Assembly (NCBI RefSeq): GCF_042242105.1
Contig: NC_092028.1
Coordinates: 8,355,338-8,419,337, forward strand
Origin: Pempheris klunzingeri
Taxonomy: Eukaryota; Chordata; Actinopteri; Acropomatiformes; Pempheridae
DNA: 64,000 nt
Direction: 5' to 3'
Notes under the pieces: model-generated
What the model was told of the DNA's origin: nothing
The model's input: only the letters and a program-made list of their open reading frames with translations
Databases searched by the model: none
Shown: positions 12,101 through 22,689 of the stretch, in pieces
How the letters are laid out: the number at the start of each line of letters is the position of its first letter
How positions within the stretch are numbered: position 1 is the first letter of the stretch
Position numbers and translations under genes: made by a program

Positions 12101-13557
12101 TGATGCTATTTTTAGGAATGATCTTGGTCAGAGTGTTTACTGCGACTGCTTCACAATAAACACTTTTAATGTTAACTAGTAGCAGTAAGAAAGGTTGGTT
12201 AGCATTAGCAGTAAATGCAGCCCTTGATATAGTGTTAGGAGAGTGAGCGGTAAACAGTGAGGCTGCTATCAGTCAGATAGAATCAGGATTACATGCATAC
12301 ATTGTTTCCTGTGAATCCTTTGTGTGCAATATGATGCCAGAGTGGAAATTATGGACTGAATGAAAGCTTCCATATTGAGAGGTAATTACTGTATGTTTAT
12401 ATATTGGATGGCTTTTGCTCATTCTGTTTAAAGACCAAAATAATCCTATATCACCAATCTCATCATTTAAATGAGTAAAATATTAGAAAGGTTGCAAAAC
12501 TGTTATATAATGGAAAGCAGGGACTCCTTGAAAATTAAACTAAGCCCGCGTGTAGGGATTGATGTGTAGGACACGAGGACTGCTGCCCTTGACAGGTCGA
12601 GCAGGGATTGGAGGAAAAGCAGAGCGGAAGACTGTTCAGACGTCATGTGATAGGAGGAGCCAAAAGATGGGTTTACATTCATGTATCGTGAATCCCCTCC
12701 TCCTGTGGGCTCACCCTCTTATCTCCGTGTCTTGTCATCTCTGCACTATCACGCAAGCTCCCTCCCTCCCTTCCTAGTGTCCTATCAAACAGATGGGTTC
12801 ATCCACATGGCTCTCCGCATCCCTCACCCCTCCCTCTGTCGGCCTCCTCTTTCTATCTCTTTCTCTCCCCTCCCTTCCGCTCCATCACCGTAATGCTCTG
12901 TGGCAGTGTCGGCTGCTGTGTTTGCTCCTGCATGGGACCCTGAGATAATCTGTTCATTCTCTCTTTCTCTTTCTCACTTTCATCCCGTTTAGTCTCATCC
13001 TTCATTCAGTCTTTCTTGTTTTTCCATCAGCCATTGCATTTCAAATTTCGAACAGTTGTCATTTGGGGAAAATCTCACTGGATATCCATTCGTTTTGGTT
13101 CTAAAAGTAGTCATGATCAAACTTTGAGCCGAATGATGCAAATGTCTTCACATGGACAGACAGAGACGAGACTGCAATGATTTTACTATTCGCCGTATTC
13201 TGTGGTTTCTGCAGCTAAAATCTGTTAGTACATGAAACAAGCATCTGTTTTGTCAACAGAATAGTTGGAATGGGACTTAGCTGGGTCCACTGCTGCTGAC
13301 AAAAGCTAGACTAAAGCTCTGTGTCATTCCTCTTTCCATTTCCAACACACGCGCCATCTGTGTGGGAGGGTGACATCGAAATGCAGCAGCCATGAAAATG
13401 AAATGCTATGGTATTGAAATGTGGGTTGTATCGACTGCGACCTGTCTGATTGGTCAATCTCTCTTCCAGTGTGGCAGAGAAGGGCGGCGAGAGCTGCAAA
13501 GATCTGATGGAGGCCTTTGCTGCTTGTGTGAAGAGTGCAGCTGAGGGGACGTCATGA
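5586..13557 (+). CDS. Twin CX9C mitochondrial-type small protein, COX17-like without the Cu-binding Cys pair
   Basis: Two coding exons, 5586-5671 and 13470-13557, joined by a GT-AG intron of 7.8 kb. The split codon TG|T gives Cys29 and the frame closes at TGA, for 57 residues. Cysteines at 19, 29, 38 and 48 give CX9C, an 8-residue turn, then CX9C. That is exactly the COX17 spacing, and the C-VAEKGGES-C turn resembles COX17's C-x2-EKGE-x2-C. Such proteins are normally imported and oxidised by MIA40/CHCHD4 in the intermembrane space. COX17's adjacent Cys-Cys pair, which binds Cu(I), is absent: residues 16-18 are Pro-Ala-Ala. The N-terminus is Ala/Pro-rich with no clear presequence, as is usual for MIA40 substrates. 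The CT-rich tract at 5470-5505 with CCATAG at 5521-5526 could be an acceptor for a non-coding first exon, or promoter DNA. I do not recognise the specific gene; another CHCH family member is possible. Confidence 0.75.
9099..9128. repeat. (CA)n microsatellite
   Basis: An uninterrupted CA run within the first intron of the twin CX9C gene. Confidence 0.95.
11217..11385. repeat. Compound (CA)-rich tracts
   Basis: A pure CA run at 11217-11243 is followed by about 80 bases of ordinary sequence, then an interrupted CACACA/GAGACA array at about 11325-11385. Intronic. Confidence 0.9.
11745..11815. repeat. Dispersed teleost repeat (GAAGCTACAGCCAG type)
   Basis: The phrase TATGAAGCTACAGCCAGGAA, followed by CCAGTTAGCTTAGTTTAGTA, resembles a very common teleost interspersed repeat. 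Diverged relatives appear at about 29870-29955 (opposite strand) and 36030-36120 and 36485-36660 in the brsk1 introns. Confidence 0.55.
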
Positions 13558-14177
13558 GGAGCCCCCCCCCCCTCCAACCTCAAATGTAAGAATGTTATGT
13601 AATCCGCTGATTTATTCATAGTCAACAATGAGCGCTTAGGGTTGGGGGTTCATTACTGGATGATACTAATTCTGTGATTCGCCTTCGCAATTCTGTTGCT
13701 TCATTTGCAGCAGAAAATTGACAAGAGCTTGAAACAGTGGCTGAATTCCATTTAGCTGCTTCAGTTTCAGTGTCCTGGTATTGTTCATGCTGACTCACTG
13801 TCACACTGTCATGGTTTGTTGGAACATTTATATACTGAGCCATTGTTAACATTATTAATAACCCCTGTGTTTTTCCTTCTATCATAAGTCAAAATATCTG
13901 CTGTGAAAAAGGCCTGTTCCCAAAGGTTTGGTAAACCCAAATTGAAATCAAATAGATAAATCAACTCTGCCTCTTCCATCTAGTCCTGCAAAAACTGCAA
14001 GTAGTTGCATTAACTTGCAAGTCTTCCCTCATCTTCCTCCACCAGCGGCATTGCTTACCTCCCACCCAACAAATTTATATGTAAAGATCTGATCACAACA
14101 CAGGCAGAATGGAGATAACTAGATCATTATTACCAAGAGTAAATGCAAAGACCTGTTGATCGGATGTAATTATCTAG

Positions 14178-14272
14178 ACTAGGGTTGCAACTAACGATTA
14201 TTTTCATTGTTGACTAAGCTGCTAATTTTTTTCTGCTTAATTGATTGATCTTTGTCAAAAAATAGTTAAAAA
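14178..14272. repeat. Dispersed teleost repeat (GGGTTGCAACTAACGATTAT type)
   Basis: A stretch beginning GGGTTGCAACTAACGATTAT and ending in an A-rich run matches a phrase seen repeatedly in fish genomes. It lies in the presumed 3' UTR intron of the twin CX9C gene. Ends and family are not determined. Confidence 0.5.
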
Positions 14273-14732
14273 AAAAAAGATATCAATCGCAATCCAAAGT
14301 GTCTTCAGCATCTTTTGTCTGACAAAAAGTACACTCTTCCTCTTCCTCACATCTCTCTCCCCTCTTCCAGGTCCACTGCACTGAGTCCTCCAAGTTCCCA
14401 AGTACCCAGCATTCCCTTCTGCACAACAGCACTGGACTGAATGATGACAACAACAACGATGACGACGACGATGATGAATGATGAATAATGAATGATGATC
14501 ATGGCGTGACAAACGTGTTGATTCGGGCTGAATTTGGGATCTGGCGGCAGTGACCACAGTTTCCTCCCCCTGTCCTCCCCCTATCTTAGGCTTATCTGGT
14601 GTCCTTCAGTCTTACCGCCATTCCCCTTCTCCCTCTACTGCTGACATACAACATTTCAACTTGTAGACAGTTCCAGAGAGCTGATGGGCTGTAATGTAAA
14701 TTGTCGACTTGAGATGAATACTTATAAATGGA

Positions 14733-14738
14733 AATAAA
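14733..14738 (+). terminator. Poly(A) signal AATAAA of the twin CX9C gene
   Basis: Canonical AATAAA in an AT-rich context, about 1.2 kb after the stop codon. It is the first good signal after the presumed 3' UTR exon. Confidence 0.55.
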
Positions 14739-14759
14739 AGTATCAAATAATTGGTATAA

Positions 14760-16305
14760 TTGGCCTCTTGTGTTTCACCATTTGGAGGGGGGGATGTCAG
14801 CTTTGTTGGAAAATGGAATCCTGAACTTAGTTTTCAATGTTTGGGAGTATGGACATCTTTTGTTTCTACCATTTCACTATTTTCTCTTAAAACTTCAATA
14901 TTCCTTTTGAACATGAGGGGGCTGGTGTGTGACCACCTGAGGCCATTCACATATGTCCAGAATGCTGGCTGGTCAAGAGTTTGTATGTCCAGAGGGCTGT
15001 GTAGCTAGCTAGATCACCAACCTAGTCAGCTACTTTCATCATGAAACTACAATAACCAGAACCAGTTCTTCAAACTGCTGCAACATCACAACAACAAACT
15101 CTTAAAAACAGCAGCTGATGCCTTTTCTGGCAAGCTAATGCTACTTAAAAGTCTGGAAATAAGTCTCATGCTTGTGCTTAATGTCAAACTAACACCAAAA
15201 ACTATAAATGGTGTCAGCAACCTGTGTTTGTTAGTCAGTATTAAACCAGCTAGAAGCTACTGATGCATGTTCAATCAAGTTCCATGAAAGCTGATGAAGA
15301 TTCTTTTGTTTCTTCAATGTCATTATTGACTTGATGCTGTTTCATTTTTGTTAATTTGACTTTTTTTTTATTAGGGTCTGTAAATAAATGCCAATGTCAG
15401 CCATTCTATGTAAATGATTAGTTTTCAAGCAATAGATAAGCCATCCAAGCACATTTAAATGTAAATGAAGCAGTTAAGTTTGGCTCGTTTAGCGCAGCAG
15501 TATTCAGTATACCATGACATGCTCACGTATCTACTTAACCCTTTGCACATACACACAGGGGTTAGAGCGCCTTGTAAATCAGTTCATTGTAAATTGTGTA
15601 ATAAAAGTAAATTCCACATTGTGCTTTGACAGAAACACTGCTGAAAGGTATTCAACTAAATTCTGTCTAGACGAACGACGAGGCGGTGTTCTGGCCACAC
15701 ACATGCAAACATACATTTACAAGCAGACATCAATACTGTCAGCTGTCTGTTGGCCTGTCCTAATCCAGCCCCAGAGGGTAAATTCGAACTCCTCTGGCAC
15801 CACACCCACACATTCCCAGATTAGCCTGCCCTCTGCTTTCAGTCAGAACCTCGCCATCAGAGGTGTAGATAGCAGTGTGCAGGAGGATCTAAAACATAGA
15901 AACTAAAATCTATCCAAGAAGCGAGGATTTCTCAACAACAAAAATGTGATTAAAAACTCACCCAATTAACCCTGCAGTCATTTTTCCCATAGTTAACCAT
16001 AAATCCAATTTAAATATATATCTCTATATAAAAGTGCTTATCGTTTTTTGGTATTATTTCTCTCATTTTTGAAATAACCAATAGTGAACACGAGAGGGAG
16101 CCTGTATATCTCTCACTGTCTATTACATCTTTTTTACTGTCAAATGACACTAACACAAGATGGGACCAGTATGAGAGGACAGAGCAGGTGTCACATGTGA
16201 TGCGTGTATACAGCAGCATATATGACCTCTGTGAACGGCCGTGCCATGTTTCCACGAATGTCTGCTGTTATCAACATGTGAAAGAACAAACCAGCAGCCC
16301 GGCAC

Positions 16306-16357
<52 letters not shown>

Positions 16358-17668
16358 ACGCACGCACACACACAGACACACACACAATGCTGTACATGGC
16401 AACATGTGTTGCAGTTACATGAACGCAGTGACAAACTGTAAACGTTCTGCACTTTGACATGAGATATGCAGCACCATGTCCATTTCAAAGGGGCGTCAAG
16501 CTTGATTCTGCAGAGAGGAGCCCAAAGGGTAAAGGGCAGAGGGTAAGGGGAGGCACAGTGTGTGAGTCTGATGATCATGAAGCAGCGATCTTTAAAATAC
16601 GACACTGATGACAACAGAGAACACAGTAACAGTTTTAGTATTATGGATGCTGTTGCATTAACTGCATAAGCTGCTACTGTGTGACAAAACATTACATTGA
16701 TTCACTTGAACCTTGGTGCGTGCACATGTAAACAGTGTAGAAACCGCAGTCTATCAAATACTAATGTACCACCTGTGACATCACACATCATAAAGAGAGT
16801 TTCTGAAGGAACTTTTCAGGGTGGCTGCCTTGGTTTCAACCTTCGGGTGTCGCTACATCAGACAAGTTCAGCCAAAGCGGCATTCTTTTTTATGTATAGT
16901 TAAAAGGTCATTCCTTTTGACTAAAACATAAACTTTAAAGTGCGAGGGTTTGCTGCCAAAACGATTTTATTTGTTATGTGTTACTATGTAGGACAAAAGC
17001 CTTAGTAACCTCCAAAACTCGAAAAAAAGAACGAATGTTTCAGTATGAACAGATTTTCTTTCTTTAGCTCTAATGAACTATTTGAGGCTGCTGATTTCAC
17101 ATGCCAGTCAATGAATGGATCTATTATTAAACTGCTGGAATGGAACTAAAAGTGGGTCCAACCCTTGGCCTTCTTTCTAGCCCATATAACTGACTGGACT
17201 CAAGATATATCAAACATGTGTGTCTTTCAGACAATAAAAACAAATGAAATAATTTTTTTGGAAGAGAAACTGTGAGAATAAGAATGGTGCTGTGTTCAGA
17301 GGACTCTACACCAGTAGTGATGCCACAATGTAATGTAATGTAATGAGTTAAAATATAGACGTACAAACAATATAATTACTCACCCTAGTTGATGAGTAAG
17401 TATTCATTTTGTAGCAGAGTGGCACCTTTCAACCTTTTATCAATAGATATAATTTGGACTAATACATTAATAGCATTTTAATGTCAGCAACATTTCAGTG
17501 TTGTAGGTTGTTGAGGTGGTGCTGCTTTCATGTGATTTTAATTCCTATTTAAAAGCATAAAATATTGATTAGGCCAGAGTTTTAGTTTAAAAGAGTTCAA
17601 GATCAACCAACAGTATCAACTGAATGTGGAGAAATAACAGTACTGATGTTCTGTCAAAGACGCCTTTG
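14760..17668. other. Intergenic region between the twin CX9C gene and the first Tc1 element
   Basis: Apart from a long (CA)n tract at 16303-16386, nothing could be supported. An open frame at 15514-15906 (+) encodes 130 residues with no recognised domain, no splice context and no coding-like composition, so it is treated as chance. Confidence 0.55.
16303..16386. repeat. Long (CA)n microsatellite
   Basis: About 84 bases of CA with a few TA and CG interruptions. It generates long spurious Thr-His and Cys-Val frames on both strands. Long enough to be length-polymorphic. Confidence 0.95.
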
Positions 17669-17669
17669 T

Positions 17670-19001
17670 ACGGTTGCTCTCAAAATGATTCAACCCCTTT
17701 TCCACATTAGGTGTATCGGCAAAATTTAGAGACTTTCGCTGTGTTCAATGAATAACTCAAACAAGAACAATTTAAATAGCTCAACACAACTAATACTCCA
17801 GGTGGTTTCTCCAAATTCAACACAATATGTCACTTTTAATGACTACTGCAGTCTCAAAATTATTCAACCCCTGAATAGAATCCTTCATAAAAGTTCTCAT
17901 TTGTAAATCAGGTGCTGTCTCAAGCACACATGTAACTAAACAAGGGCCTCATTAGTTGCATCAGGTGTGCTTGAGACAGAACACATCAAATACCCAGACT
18001 GGCTGTGGGTTTGTTTGATGTTTGGATGCATGAAATATGGGTAAGTCAAGAGAACTGTCCAAAAAGTTAAGAGAGGAGATGACTGCTTTGCACAAACATG
18101 TAAAAGGATACAAAAAGATAGCAAAGACACTGAATGGTCTTAGAGATACTGTTGGTAGCCTAGTTCACAAGTTCAAAGCAACAACAAGGAAAAGCACAAG
18201 ACAAGTCGGCTCCAATAAGCTCAAAACCATATAAATAAGCCACAGAAGTTTTGGGAGCGATGAAACAAAAGTGGAACATTTCAGGTCTATGGATCAGCAG
18301 TATGTCTGCAGGAGGAAGAATGAGGCAAACGCTGAAAGGAACACCCTGCCTACAGTGAAGCATGGCAGTGGCTCAGTGATGCTCTGGAGCTGCTTTGCTT
18401 CTTCTGGCACTGGAGTGTTTGGAGGGCAAGATGGATTCAACCAAGTATCTGGAAATCCTGGGAGAAAACATCATTCTGTCTGTGAGGAAGCTGAAGCTTG
18501 GGCGTCATCAGACCTTCCAACAGGACAGTGATCCCAAACATACCTCACAGTCCACCAAGGTGGGCTTCAGAAAAAGTCCAGAAGATACTAGAGTGGCCGT
18601 CACAGTTGCCGGACTTGAATTGATAGAAAATCTCTGGTGGGATTTGAAGAGGGTGGTTTTTGCAGCATGCAAACCCAAGAACATCAGAGAGCTGGAGGCT
18701 GTTGTCCATGAGGAATGGACTAAGATTCTTGAGGAACACTGTCAGTACCTGGTGTCTGGCTATGCGTCATGTTTGCAGCAGGTCATAACAGCAAAAGGGC
18801 GCTCTACTAAGTACTAAAGATGCTTGTGAAGAAGGGTTTGAATAATTTTGAGACTGCAGTAGTCATTAAAAGTGGCATATTGTGTTGAACCACCTGTAAT
18901 ATTAGCTGTTTCAATTGTTCTTGTTTGAGTTGTTCAACACAGCTGAAAGTTAATAAAACTTTATTTGCAATTAGGGTTGAATAACTTTGAGTGCAACTGT
19001 G
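17670..19001 (+). mobile_element. Degenerate Tc1-like transposon with IR/DR ends
   Basis: Each end is an inverted repeat of about 200 bp holding two direct copies of a TCAAAATTATTCAACCCC-type motif. On the left the outer copy is near 17677 and the inner at 17851-17872. On the right the inner is at 18832-18858 and the outer at 18972-19000. This IR/DR layout is that of Sleeping Beauty-type Tc1 elements. The ends have diverged, and a clean TA duplication could not be fixed. Between the repeats is a broken transposase gene on the + strand. The element is about 1.33 kb, shorter than the usual 1.6 kb, in line with an internal deletion. Confidence 0.88.
18037..18817 (+). pseudogene. Broken Tc1-like transposase
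   Basis: The first fragment (18037-18234) encodes a paired-type helix-turn-helix region beginning MGKSRELSKKLREEM and ends at a stop. A second frame from about 18255 holds GSDETKV (first catalytic Asp) and the TVKHGSGSVMLWSCF motif. A third frame (18395-18817) holds the QQDSDPKHTSQSTKVGF block with the second Asp position and LIENLWWDLKRVVF with the catalytic Glu. Most of the region between the DNA-binding and catalytic domains is missing, and at least two frame changes separate the pieces, so no active enzyme can be made. The family call rests on motif order and the flanking IR/DR ends. Confidence 0.85.
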
Positions 19002-19539
19002 TCTATTGAAGTTAGCATGACTTGCTGATAATTCAACTTCATGCTCAGAAAGTTGAGTTTTTATGTCAAAAGACAAAAACATAAAAACATAGAGGTGAAA
19101 GATATGAGGGAGAATCGTTTCAAAAGCCGAGAGGCTTCCATCCAATAGGCCTTCTATTTATATTACAGTCAATGCATTGTAACTAGTTGCATTATTGGTA
19201 AGTAATACTGATTAAGTGGATGTAACAATACCACAAAGTAAAGATATTTCATCACAAGTATTCAAAATCCTACTTACTGCAAATAAAAGTATTATCTGTT
19301 TAATGAAGTATCAAAAGTAAAAAATGATAAAAACTAGTCTCTGTGACTGACACATTATTACATGTTACATCATCTGCAGTCGTATCAATGGCTGTTGTAG
19401 CTAGTTATCTGTAAAATATTAGTCTGCATCTAACCAGATAAAGGTAGATGAGCATCACCATCCCAGAAACATCACCTAGTGAAGAAAGAGAGCCGATAAT
19501 GTAGTTTAACAGCAGCACCTGGTGGTTAGGAAATGTACC

Positions 19540-21119
19540 TACAGTGGGGCAAAAAAGTATTTAGTCAGCTACCAATTGTGCAAGTTCTCCCACTTAAAAA
19601 GATGAGAGAGGCCTGTAATTTTAATCATAGGTATACCTCAACTATGAGAGACAAAATGAGAAAAAAAAATCCAGAAAATCACATTGTCTGATTTTTAAAG
19701 AATTTATTTGCAAATTATGGTGGAAAATAAGTATTTGGTCAATAACAAAAGTTCATCTCAATATTTTGTTATATACCCTTTGTTGGCAATGACAGAGGTC
19801 AAACGTTTTCTGTAAGTCTTCACAAGGTTTTCACACACTGTTGCTGGTATTTTGGCCCATTCCTCCATGCAGATCTCCTCTAGAGCAGTGATGTTTTGGG
19901 GCTGTCGCGGGGCAACACGGACTTTCAACTCCCTCCAAAGATTTTCTATGGGGTTGAGATCTGGAGACTGGCTAGGCTCCAGGACCTTGAAATGCTTCTT
20001 ACGAAGCCACTCCTTCGTTGCCCGGGCGGTGTGTTTGGGATCATTGTCATGCTGAAAGACCCAGCCACGTTTCATCTTCAATGCCCTTGCTGATGGAAGG
20101 AGGTTTTCACTCAAAATGTCACGATACATGGCCCCATTCATTCTTTCCTTTACATGGATCAGTCGTCCTGGTCCCTTTGCAGAAAAACAGCCCCAAAGCA
20201 TGATGTTTCCACCCCCATGCTTCACAGTAGGTATGGTGTTCTTTGGATGCAACTCAGCATTCTTTCTCCTCCAAACACGACAAGTTGAGTTTTTACCAAA
20301 AAGTTCTATTTTGGTTTCATCTGACCATATGACATTCTCCCACTCCTCTTCTGGATCATCCAAATGCTCTCTAGCAAACTTCAGACGGGCCTGGACATGT
20401 ACTGGCTTAAGCAGGGGGACACGTCTGGCACTGCAGGATTTGAGTCCCTGGCGGCGTCTGGCAGCTGGCAGCTCTCTGTGGGTCATTCACTAGGTCCCCC
20501 CGTGTGGTTCTGGGATTTTTGCTCACCGTTCTTGTGATCATTTTGACCCCACGGGGTGAGATCTTGCGTGGAGCCCCAGATCGAGGGAGATTATCAGTGG
20601 TCTTGTATGTCTTCCATTTTCTAATAATTGCTCCCACAGTTGATTTCTTCACACCAAGCTGCTTACCTATTGCAGATTCAGTCTTCCCAGCCTGGTGCAG
20701 GTCTACAATTTTGTTTCTGGTGTCCTTTGACAGCTCTTTGGTCTTGGCCATAGTGGAGTTTGGAGTGTGACTGTTTGAGGTTGTGGACAGGTGTCTTTTA
20801 TACTGATAACGAGTTCAAACAGGTGCCATTAATACAGGTAACGAGTGGAGGACAGAGGAGCCTCTTAAAGAAGAAGTTACAGGTCTGTGAGAGCCAGAAA
20901 TCTTGCTTGTTTGTAGGTGACCAAATACTTATTTTACCGAGGAATATACCAATTAATTCATTAAAAATCAGACAATGTGATTTCCTGGATTCTTTCCCCC
21001 CATTCTGTCTCTCATAGTTGAAGTGTACCTATGATGAAAATTACAGGCCTCTCTCATCTTTTTAAGTGGGAGAACTTACACAATTGGTGGCTGACTAAAT
21101 ACTTTTTTGCCCCACTGTA
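19540..21119 (-). mobile_element. Nearly full-length Tc1-like transposon with TA duplication
   Basis: The ends, CAGTGGGGCAAAAAAGTATT at 19542 and its reverse complement ending at 21117, are flanked by TA at 19540-19541 and 21118-21119. The body is 1576 bp. Inverted repeats of about 200 bp each hold outer and inner AAGTATTT(A/G)GTC copies (left near 19555 and 19728, right near 20920 and 21100), the IR/DR plan of Sleeping Beauty-type elements. The transposase lies on the minus strand. Ends are much better preserved than in the neighbouring copy, so it is probably the younger insertion (inference). Confidence 0.93.
19758..20751 (-). pseudogene. Tc1-like transposase, frameshifted
   Basis: Reading leftward from 20751, the N-terminal frame begins [19 protein letters not shown]. 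It carries the helix-turn-helix region, a [12 protein letters not shown] segment of the GRPR-hook type, and then loses frame near 20440-20490. The C-terminal frame (20486-19758) continues with [29 protein letters not shown] (first Asp), [30 protein letters not shown] (second Asp) and [14 protein letters not shown] (Glu), ending GYITKY. The join looks like a small deletion. A second lesson is that the Trp usual between VLE and PSQSPD is absent (near 19981), leaving 33 rather than 34 residues between the second Asp and the Glu. The copy should be inactive. Confidence 0.92.
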
Positions 21120-21262
21120 CATTAGCAGTTACCACATCTTCACTGATGCAGCTCTGAAAAACTTTTAGGTTCTTGTCTCTAACAGCATGTTTCTGATTCC
21201 ATTTTATAACACTGTATTATTGACACTGTGATTCTTAAAGGAACATGTTCGATTGTATGCCA

Positions 21263-21300
21263 TGGATGGATGGATAGATGGATGGGTGGATGGATGGAGG
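21263..21300. repeat. (GGAT)n microsatellite
   Basis: Tandem GGAT units with single-base variants, seen directly. Confidence 0.9.
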
Positions 21301-22018
21301 ATTTGAACATGCATCCTACTGGATAGAGGAAAAATGATATTTCTGTGACATAAAACTCGTCTTTTATGACTTTTCTCTCGTTTTTGCTTGCTTATGTTGA
21401 AATCCACCCACACAGATGAACCCACAGGCGCAGACTGATGCATGACGCCGTTAGATAATCTGAGCGACATCAACCTGGCTGCATCAAGAGATTAAGATTA
21501 AAAGAGATTAAGATTTGGGAGTCAGCGTCACACAGATATCACAGTGCAAACTTTAATCACAGTAAAAAGTGATGCAGCAACTCAGTAGTTTCCCTGATGC
21601 ACATAATCTTTCTCAGGGGTCAGGAACGGACAGTGGCTGTTCATCAGTTAAGTGTTTTTAATGTGTATTTTCATTTCAGTTTATTGAGGATTAAGCACAT
21701 GAATAGCAGTTCCTCATGTACAAAAACGCTTTTATTTCCCTCAAACTGTTCCCATACTCAGTCCATACACCTTCAGACCAAACATATAAGATCCGTCGTG
21801 TCTAACACCCCCAACCACCCCCAAAAAAACAACTGATGCCAATAAATAAATAAAGAGTCTTAACATTAGTCACAAAAAAGAGAGAAATGAAAGAACCAAA
21901 TCAAGCATTGTAAAATGAATATGCATGTATAATCAATGAGAGTGTTTTAATTGAGCTTCAGTCTCCACTCAAGGTCCAGTTAGCCTGCTTGTTTCTTGGT
22001 CTTAAAGTAATTATGTCA

Positions 22019-22045
22019 TTATTATTTTATTATTATTATTATTAT
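22019..22045. repeat. (ATT)n microsatellite
   Basis: Short interrupted ATT array in AT-rich intergenic DNA. Confidence 0.85.
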
Positions 22046-22689
22046 GTTTGAAAGAGAAAAAGATTGTTTTTCCTCCTACAAATGCAAAGTTGAATTCACT
22101 GGAAATAAAACACAGTCTTGCTCAGTTTAATACCATCAGAGGTTTTGCTGCTGCAGCTGTACTGGGTCTGGTATTGATCAGCTTATGGTGTGACAAACTT
22201 CAGGTAGCTGCTTCTTCCTAAAACACATTACCGAGCGGGTGCACAGACTTTATGTTAATCACTTCTATGCCTGTGCCTCGCTTTAACAGTTTTTTCCCTT
22301 CCTGTTTTGTTTTCTTTAAGTTTTTTTTTGTTGTTGATTCTCCCTTTTGAGAATGTAATTAAGTTTTTAGCCTTTGTGGAAAACCTAATGATAATCTCAT
22401 ATTCTCTTTAGGGTATAAAATATTGGGTTATAAATGTCACATAAAGACCACTGATCATTTCTTACAGGTTCATCCATTCGTGCATGAAGTTGTCAGGAAC
22501 CATGTGCTAGTTAACCATATGTTTGGTACCCTCATTATATGATGTAACCACCTTCATTTAATATTCTTCTTCTCACTGAGAGCGCATCTGTGACACTGAC
22601 GTGGACCATGTGGCACTTCATGGTATTCTGATGTTTTTCTGAGGTTGCAGCCAAACACACAATGTGGAACTTTGCTGTAGTAAAAAAAA

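Larger units (their letters stand above)
5672..13469 (+). other. Intron 1 of the twin CX9C gene
   Basis: Bounded by the donor GTAGGT and by an acceptor preceded by TCTCTCTTCCAG. Within it are a (CA)n tract at 9099-9128, (TG)n at 11084-11101, (CA)-rich tracts at 11217-11243 and 11325-11385, and a dispersed repeat fragment at 11745-11815. No other coding exon was convincing. The open frames inside lack paired splice sites and show no recognised domain. Confidence 0.65.
13558..14755 (+). other. Probable spliced 3' UTR of the twin CX9C gene
   Basis: After the stop codon a short C-rich stretch runs to a GTAAGA donor at 13587. A strong acceptor, CCCTCTTCCAG, precedes 14371. The segment 14371-14755 has no long open frame, carries a GATGAC/GATGAT-rich stretch and ends at a poly(A) signal. 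The simplest model is an intron within the 3' UTR at 13587-14370. If so the stop codon sits about 30 nt before the junction, below the usual 50-55 nt limit for nonsense-mediated decay. The intron is inferred, not proven. Confidence 0.5.
21120..22685. other. Intergenic region upstream of brsk1
   Basis: Holds a (GGAT)n tract at 21263-21300 and an (ATT)n tract at 22019-22045. No coding region or transposon end was supported. The region is AT-rich up to about 22680, where composition changes sharply to the purine- and CpG-rich brsk1 leader. Confidence 0.55.

Noticed and set aside
15514..15906. 130-codon + strand frame
   Set aside because: No recognisable motif, no coding-like composition, isolated in intergenic DNA.
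16150..16692. 180-codon minus-strand frame across the (CA)n tract
   Set aside because: Its length comes from a dinucleotide repeat that has no stops in these frames; no domain or splice context.
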